From NCBI GenBank assembly GCA_039715055.1, contig JBDLID010000115.1:1-9608 (forward strand): a DNA stretch of 9,608 nucleotides, read 5' to 3'. The notes under the pieces are model-generated. The model did not search any database and was not told the origin of the DNA. It was given only the letters and a program-made list of their open reading frames with translations. Position numbers and translations under genes: made by a program. This document shows positions 6,326 to 9,608 of the stretch, in pieces. Source of the stretch: JBDLID01 sp039715055 (GTDB lineage Bacteria > Desulfobacterota > Desulfobulbia > Desulfobulbales > Desulfocapsaceae). Numbering within the stretch: the stretch's first letter is position 1; the number at the start of each line of letters is the position of its first letter.

Positions 6326-8062
6326 ATGGCCACTGTATTAATTGCCGAAGATGATCTTGGACTGCAGAAAGTCCTGGAGGCCTCGTTGGTAAAATATATA
6401 AGAGATTTCAATACTCTTTTTGCAGAAAATGGCGAGGAAGCGGTCACTCTGTTAAATGATCAAAATATTGATCTGCTGGTGACCGATATCAAAATGCCGC
6501 TGATGGATGGTCTGGCGCTGCTGTCCCATATGAGTGTCAACTATCCTGCAACGCCATGTATTGTTCTCACCTCTTACACCATACCAGGACTTGAACAGAG
6601 ACTGTCACCATCTGTTTTCCGTTTCATAAATAAGCCTGTCGATCCTGTTTATCTTGCCGGCCTGATCAAAGAGGGACTGGAAAAGGCCCGGAGCGAAGAA
6701 GCGCTCAGCGGTGTTTCCATTGCCGGCTTCATGCAGATTATTGAAGCAGAAGAAAAAACCTGTCTCCTGACTGTCCATGAGTATGGAAAACAGCAGGGCG
6801 TCATGTGTTTTCATAAGGGTGTGCTTCATGATGCGTCCTGCGGCGAATTGATCGGAGAGGCCGCAGCGCTGCAGTTGATTGGCATGGAGAACAGTCAGCT
6901 GAAGTATCAGAAACTTTCCCCTCAGGACCATATTGAAACAAATATCCAGAAAGGAGTGCAGGCTCTCATCCTTGAGGCAATGCGACTAAAGGATGAGCTG
7001 AACGAGACGGGCATAGATACACAGGAAGAGTTACAGCACAATAAGCAGCTGACAGAAGGGATACAGCTCTGCAAAGGCCTCCATCAGCAAAAGGCAGAGC
7101 AGCTTCTTTTACGGGTTGCCTCACAGGATACTGAGAATGTACAGGCCCTGTTGTGGCTCTCCAGAACGGTGACTAACATGAAGCAGGTGCATGTTGCCCT
7201 GTCCAGGGCACATGAACTGAATAAAAAAGACAAGGATGTAAACCACGATGTCACTATGTTCAACGCCGCAAGCAAGTTGGGGCTGAAGACTATTGACCAT
7301 TGTCCTTTTTGTTTCGCCGCCATTGGTGTCGACAGCCACGATTGTCATTTCTGCGGGGCAGTTTTAAAGATCAATGCAGAGTCGCTGACCAAAATCGGCA
7401 GCAACACCAAGCAGGACGAATTACGCGGGGCACTGGATCGTTTTAAAGAGGTGCTGGGCAGAGAACTTAACATTCCGGTACTTTTTCATGCAGCACTGGC
7501 CTGCCTCCACCTGGAGGAATGCGATACGACCCTTGACTACCTTGAACAGCTCCAGCAGTGCATTGGCCCGGAAGAGAAGAGTTATCGTGCAGCGGTAGAA
7601 GATATTCTTATTTATATTGCTGCACGAAAGGCGGTAATAAAAACCGGGAAAGACTTAAACGCCGGAGAAGAATCGGCTGTGGCCCCTGAAGTGTTGGACA
7701 AAAAGAATATACTGGTGGTGGATGACTGTAAAACCACCCGCAAAATTATCAAAATGATTTTGCAGAAACATGGTTTTGATACTGTTGAAGCAGGAGATGG
7801 TATCGAGGCTTTGATCAAAATCAACGGTGTGCGGCCGGATCTGATCCTGCTTGACGTCATGATGCCTAAGCTGGACGGATACGGCCTCCTCTCGGCACTG
7901 AAACAGAACAGTGATCTGAAAAATATACCGGTCATCATGCTGAGCAGCCGGTCAGGCCTCACAGCCAAACTCAAGGGGCACCTGTCCTCAGCCCAGGTTT
8001 ATCTGACCAAACCTATTCAGCCGGATGTACTGCTCGACACCATCAACCAGCAGCTCGGCTAA
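6326..8062 (+). CDS. Two-receiver regulator with DUF4388 and zinc ribbon
   Basis: A 578-residue cytoplasmic signalling protein (580 if the in-frame GTG at 6320 is used). The N-terminal receiver (about 2-120) has the acidic pair Asp9/Asp10, phosphoacceptor Asp54 (TDIKMP), Thr82 and Lys103. Next is a DUF4388/PATAN-like domain (about 126-205; SGVSIAGFMQIIEAEE...GVLHDASCGELIGEAA). A helical, TPR-like part follows, then a Cys4 zinc ribbon (Cys326, Cys329, Cys340, Cys343; CPFC-x10-CHFC), a second helical part and a C-terminal receiver (about 459-578) with Asp466/Asp467, Asp510 (LLDVMMP), Ser540 and Lys562. Both receivers look able to take phosphate. There is no DNA-binding or enzymatic output, so output by protein contact is inferred, as for chemosensory or motility scaffolds. 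No kinase gene is adjacent. It converges on the sigma-54 activator. Confidence 0.92.
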   Translation: MATVLIAEDDLGLQKVLEASLVKYIRDFNTLFAENGEEAVTLLNDQNIDLLVTDIKMPLMDGLALLSHMSVNYPATPCIVLTSYTIPGLEQRLSPSVFRFINKPVDPVYLAGLIKEGLEKARSEEALSGVSIAGFMQIIEAEEKTCLLTVHEYGKQQGVMCFHKGVLHDASCGELIGEAAALQLIGMENSQLKYQKLSPQDHIETNIQKGVQALILEAMRLKDELNETGIDTQEELQHNKQLTEGIQLCKGLHQQKAEQLLLRVASQDTENVQALLWLSRTVTNMKQVHVALSRAHELNKKDKDVNHDVTMFNAASKLGLKTIDHCPFCFAAIGVDSHDCHFCGAVLKINAESLTKIGSNTKQDELRGALDRFKEVLGRELNIPVLFHAALACLHLEECDTTLDYLEQLQQCIGPEEKSYRAAVEDILIYIAARKAVIKTGKDLNAGEESAVAPEVLDKKNILVVDDCKTTRKIIKMILQKHGFDTVEAGDGIEALIKINGVRPDLILLDVMMPKLDGYGLLSALKQNSDLKNIPVIMLSSRSGLTAKLKGHLSSAQVYLTKPIQPDVLLDTINQQLG

Positions 8063-8163
8063 GCTCCCTCACCCGTTTCAAGCAGCAGTACCTTGTTTTT
8101 TTCGACAATTTCCAACATGACAACACTCCCTGGCAATAACGGCAATTCACCCGGGAGCCTTTC

Positions 8164-8198
8164 AAAAAAAAGGAATCACCAGTGAACCTTGGCTGGTG
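8164..8198 (-). terminator. Candidate intrinsic terminator of sigma-54 activator gene
   Basis: On the minus strand CACCAG (8198-8193) and CTGGTG (8182-8177) form a perfect 6-bp stem with a 10-nt loop, followed after 5 nt by eight T residues (8171-8164). It lies in the 199-bp gap between two convergent genes, downstream of the sigma-54 activator stop. The gap between stem and T-run makes it weaker than the textbook form. A T7 run at about 8095-8101 on the plus strand lacks a good stem. Confidence 0.4.
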
Positions 8199-8261
8199 TC
8201 ATATGAAAAGGTCGGCTTGAGGGCGTGGAGGTTGGACCAATAATGGTGTTCTGCAGGATTG

Positions 8262-9608
8262 TTATCTGTTTTTACGCCATTGGGGGTGGGTAATAGCGAA
8301 TTTTTTCACCTTGTAATTCAGGGCCCTGGGGCTGACACCGAGCTTATCGGCTGCTACCTTCTGGACCCAGTGACACTCTTCAAGGACCTGGAGGATGAGA
8401 AGCTTTTCCTGCTCTTCAAGAGACCCGGCAACACTCACAGTAGCAACCGAGTCGGCCTGGTGACTGGCGGCCGGTCTCATTGCCCGTTCCTCACCCGGCA
8501 GGGAGAGGCTTTCCAGGTGAATACAGTCCGATTCCTCAAGAATCACCGCCCGTTCGATGGCATTGGCCAGCTGGCGGATATTGCCCGGCCAGTCATACTC
8601 CCTGATGCTTGCGATCACTTCCGGGGCAAAACAGTTGACGTTGCTCCGGAGGGACTTGGCCGATTTCGCGAGCAGGGTCCTGGCCAACGGCATGACGCAG
8701 TCGGGTCTCTCCTGCAGTGAGGGCAGGCGCACCGGCAGGACATTGATCCGGTAGTAAAGATCCTCCCGGAAGAGTCCCCTGTCAATCTGTTCAAGCAGAT
8801 CCTTGTTTGTGGCGGCGATCACCCGTACATCGGCGTAGATGGTCTTGTTGCCGCCGACCCGTTCAAAGGATTTTTCTTCGAGTACCCGCAGCAGCTTTGT
8901 CTGCAGGCCCATGGATATTTCCCCGATTTCGTCAAGGAACAGGGTACCACCGCTGGCCTGTTCAAAGCGGCCGATACGCTGTTTATCAGCACTGGTAAAG
9001 GCGCCTTTCTCGTGACCGAACAGCTCAGATTCGAGAAGATCTTCCGGGATATTGGCACAGTTGATCTTGATGAACGGTCTTTTCTTGCGCGGACTGTTGA
9101 AGTGAACAGTGCCGGAGAGGAAACTCTTACCGGTTCCGGTGGCGCCGGTAATAAGGATCGTTGAATCGGTGCGGGAAAACTTCTCCAGGCTCTTGAGCAC
9201 CTTTTTCATGGAGGGAGAAAACCCAATGACACGTCCGAAATCATAGACCACATCCTGTCTGTGGCGCAGGTAGGCGATCTCGTTTCTCAGCTCCCTGTTT
9301 TCCATGGCCTTGTTCACCGCTACTTCAATCCGGACTGGTGTGATCGGCGGGACCAGAAAATCAGATGCACCTTTATTCATGACGCTGACGACAAAATCAA
9401 CCTTTTCAACTCGACTGGTAACGATAATGGGGGTATAGGGATATTTGAGACGGATCTTCTCGATCAGGGCCGACTTCTTTTTACCGGTCCCGTCGATATG
9501 GAGCAGCAGTAGGTCATGCCGGTTTTTAAACAGCTCCTCCTCAAACTGGTTGTGATCGAGAAAAAAGGTGACCAGCGCCTTGTCTTTCAGGCCATGGATA
9601 ACCTCCTG
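8262..9608 (-). CDS. Sigma-54 activator with degenerate receiver (partial)
   Basis: An NtrC-type bacterial enhancer-binding protein; 448 residues are visible and the frame stays open to the window edge, so the N-terminus is missing and the Met at 9380 is internal. Fragment residues 1-110 match the rest of a receiver (DLLLLHIDGTG, IIVTSR, NKGASDFLVPP), but His37 stands where the phosphoacceptor Asp belongs and Val86 replaces the conserved Lys; Thr64 is kept. The AAA+ domain (about 125-360) has Walker A GATGTGKS (155-162), GAFTSA (202-207) in place of GAFTGA, Walker B LFLDE (Asp226/Glu227), FREDLYYRINVLPVRLP and WPGNIRQL. A Fis-type helix-turn-helix ends it (about 400-440; VAADKLGVSPRALNYKVKKF). 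It should activate sigma-54 promoters, probably independently of phosphorylation. Targets are unknown; no convincing -24/-12 site was found in the window. Confidence 0.93.
   Translation of the reverse strand, partial: QEVIHGLKDKALVTFFLDHNQFEEELFKNRHDLLLLHIDGTGKKKSALIEKIRLKYPYTPIIVTSRVEKVDFVVSVMNKGASDFLVPPITPVRIEVAVNKAMENRELRNEIAYLRHRQDVVYDFGRVIGFSPSMKKVLKSLEKFSRTDSTILITGATGTGKSFLSGTVHFNSPRKKRPFIKINCANIPEDLLESELFGHEKGAFTSADKQRIGRFEQASGGTLFLDEIGEISMGLQTKLLRVLEEKSFERVGGNKTIYADVRVIAATNKDLLEQIDRGLFREDLYYRINVLPVRLPSLQERPDCVMPLARTLLAKSAKSLRSNVNCFAPEVIASIREYDWPGNIRQLANAIERAVILEESDCIHLESLSLPGEERAMRPAASHQADSVATVSVAGSLEEQEKLLILQVLEECHWVQKVAADKLGVSPRALNYKVKKFAITHPQWRKNR

Noticed and set aside
8125..8156. 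CTCCC...GGGAG dyad as terminator in the convergent gap
   Set aside because: The stem is interrupted and no T-run lies directly after it on either strand; the nearby CACCAG/CTGGTG stem fits better.
8259..8720. Open frame of 153 codons on + strand opposite the sigma-54 activator
   Set aside because: It lies antisense to the AAA+ and helix-turn-helix region and has no recognisable protein features.

Overview
The window looks like chromosomal DNA of a motile, Gram-negative bacterium of moderate GC content, most plausibly a Desulfobacterota (Desulfobulbaceae-like sulfate reducer or relative). This is an inference from gene content and protein style: a lone fliW, a divergent TrpB/TrpA pair, a receiver/DUF4388 (PATAN-like) regulator, a sigma-54 activator and a polysaccharide-type methyltransferase. 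There are no rRNA or tRNA genes, insertion sequences, phage genes or CRISPR arrays.

Layout, left to right. Bases 1-184 are a leader without a gene, carrying a long AT-rich inverted repeat and a second dyad. A 539-residue protein without a firm family follows (185-1804, +); its C-terminal half weakly resembles the HIT/GalT nucleotidyltransferase fold. It converges on fliW (1826-2236, -). A 177-bp divergent region separates fliW from trpB (2414-3643, +). On the fliW side it holds a sigma-28-like -10 element and several GGA motifs, one in a hairpin loop, which suggests FliA control and possible CsrA control. trpA (3753-4517, +) follows trpB after an unusual AT-rich 109-bp linker with repeat-like sequence and an operator-like dyad. 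Next comes a methyltransferase with N-terminal PLF/YYL/HYL repeats (4593-6104, +). A 221-bp gap leads to a two-receiver regulator (6326-8062, +). It converges on an NtrC-type sigma-54 activator (8262 to the right edge, -), whose N-terminus is outside the window.

Working together: TrpB and TrpA should form tryptophan synthase (indole-3-glycerol phosphate plus serine to tryptophan), but no other trp gene is present, so the pair is split from the rest of the pathway. FliW is the flagellin/CsrA-linked assembly factor. The methyltransferase probably modifies a surface glycan. The two right-hand regulators are signalling proteins: one has two apparently intact phosphoacceptor sites, the other a receiver-like domain that has lost them. 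No clearly new multi-gene system is visible. The strongest leads are the degenerate receiver in the sigma-54 activator, the receiver/DUF4388/zinc-ribbon/receiver architecture, the fliW control region and the trpB-trpA linker.
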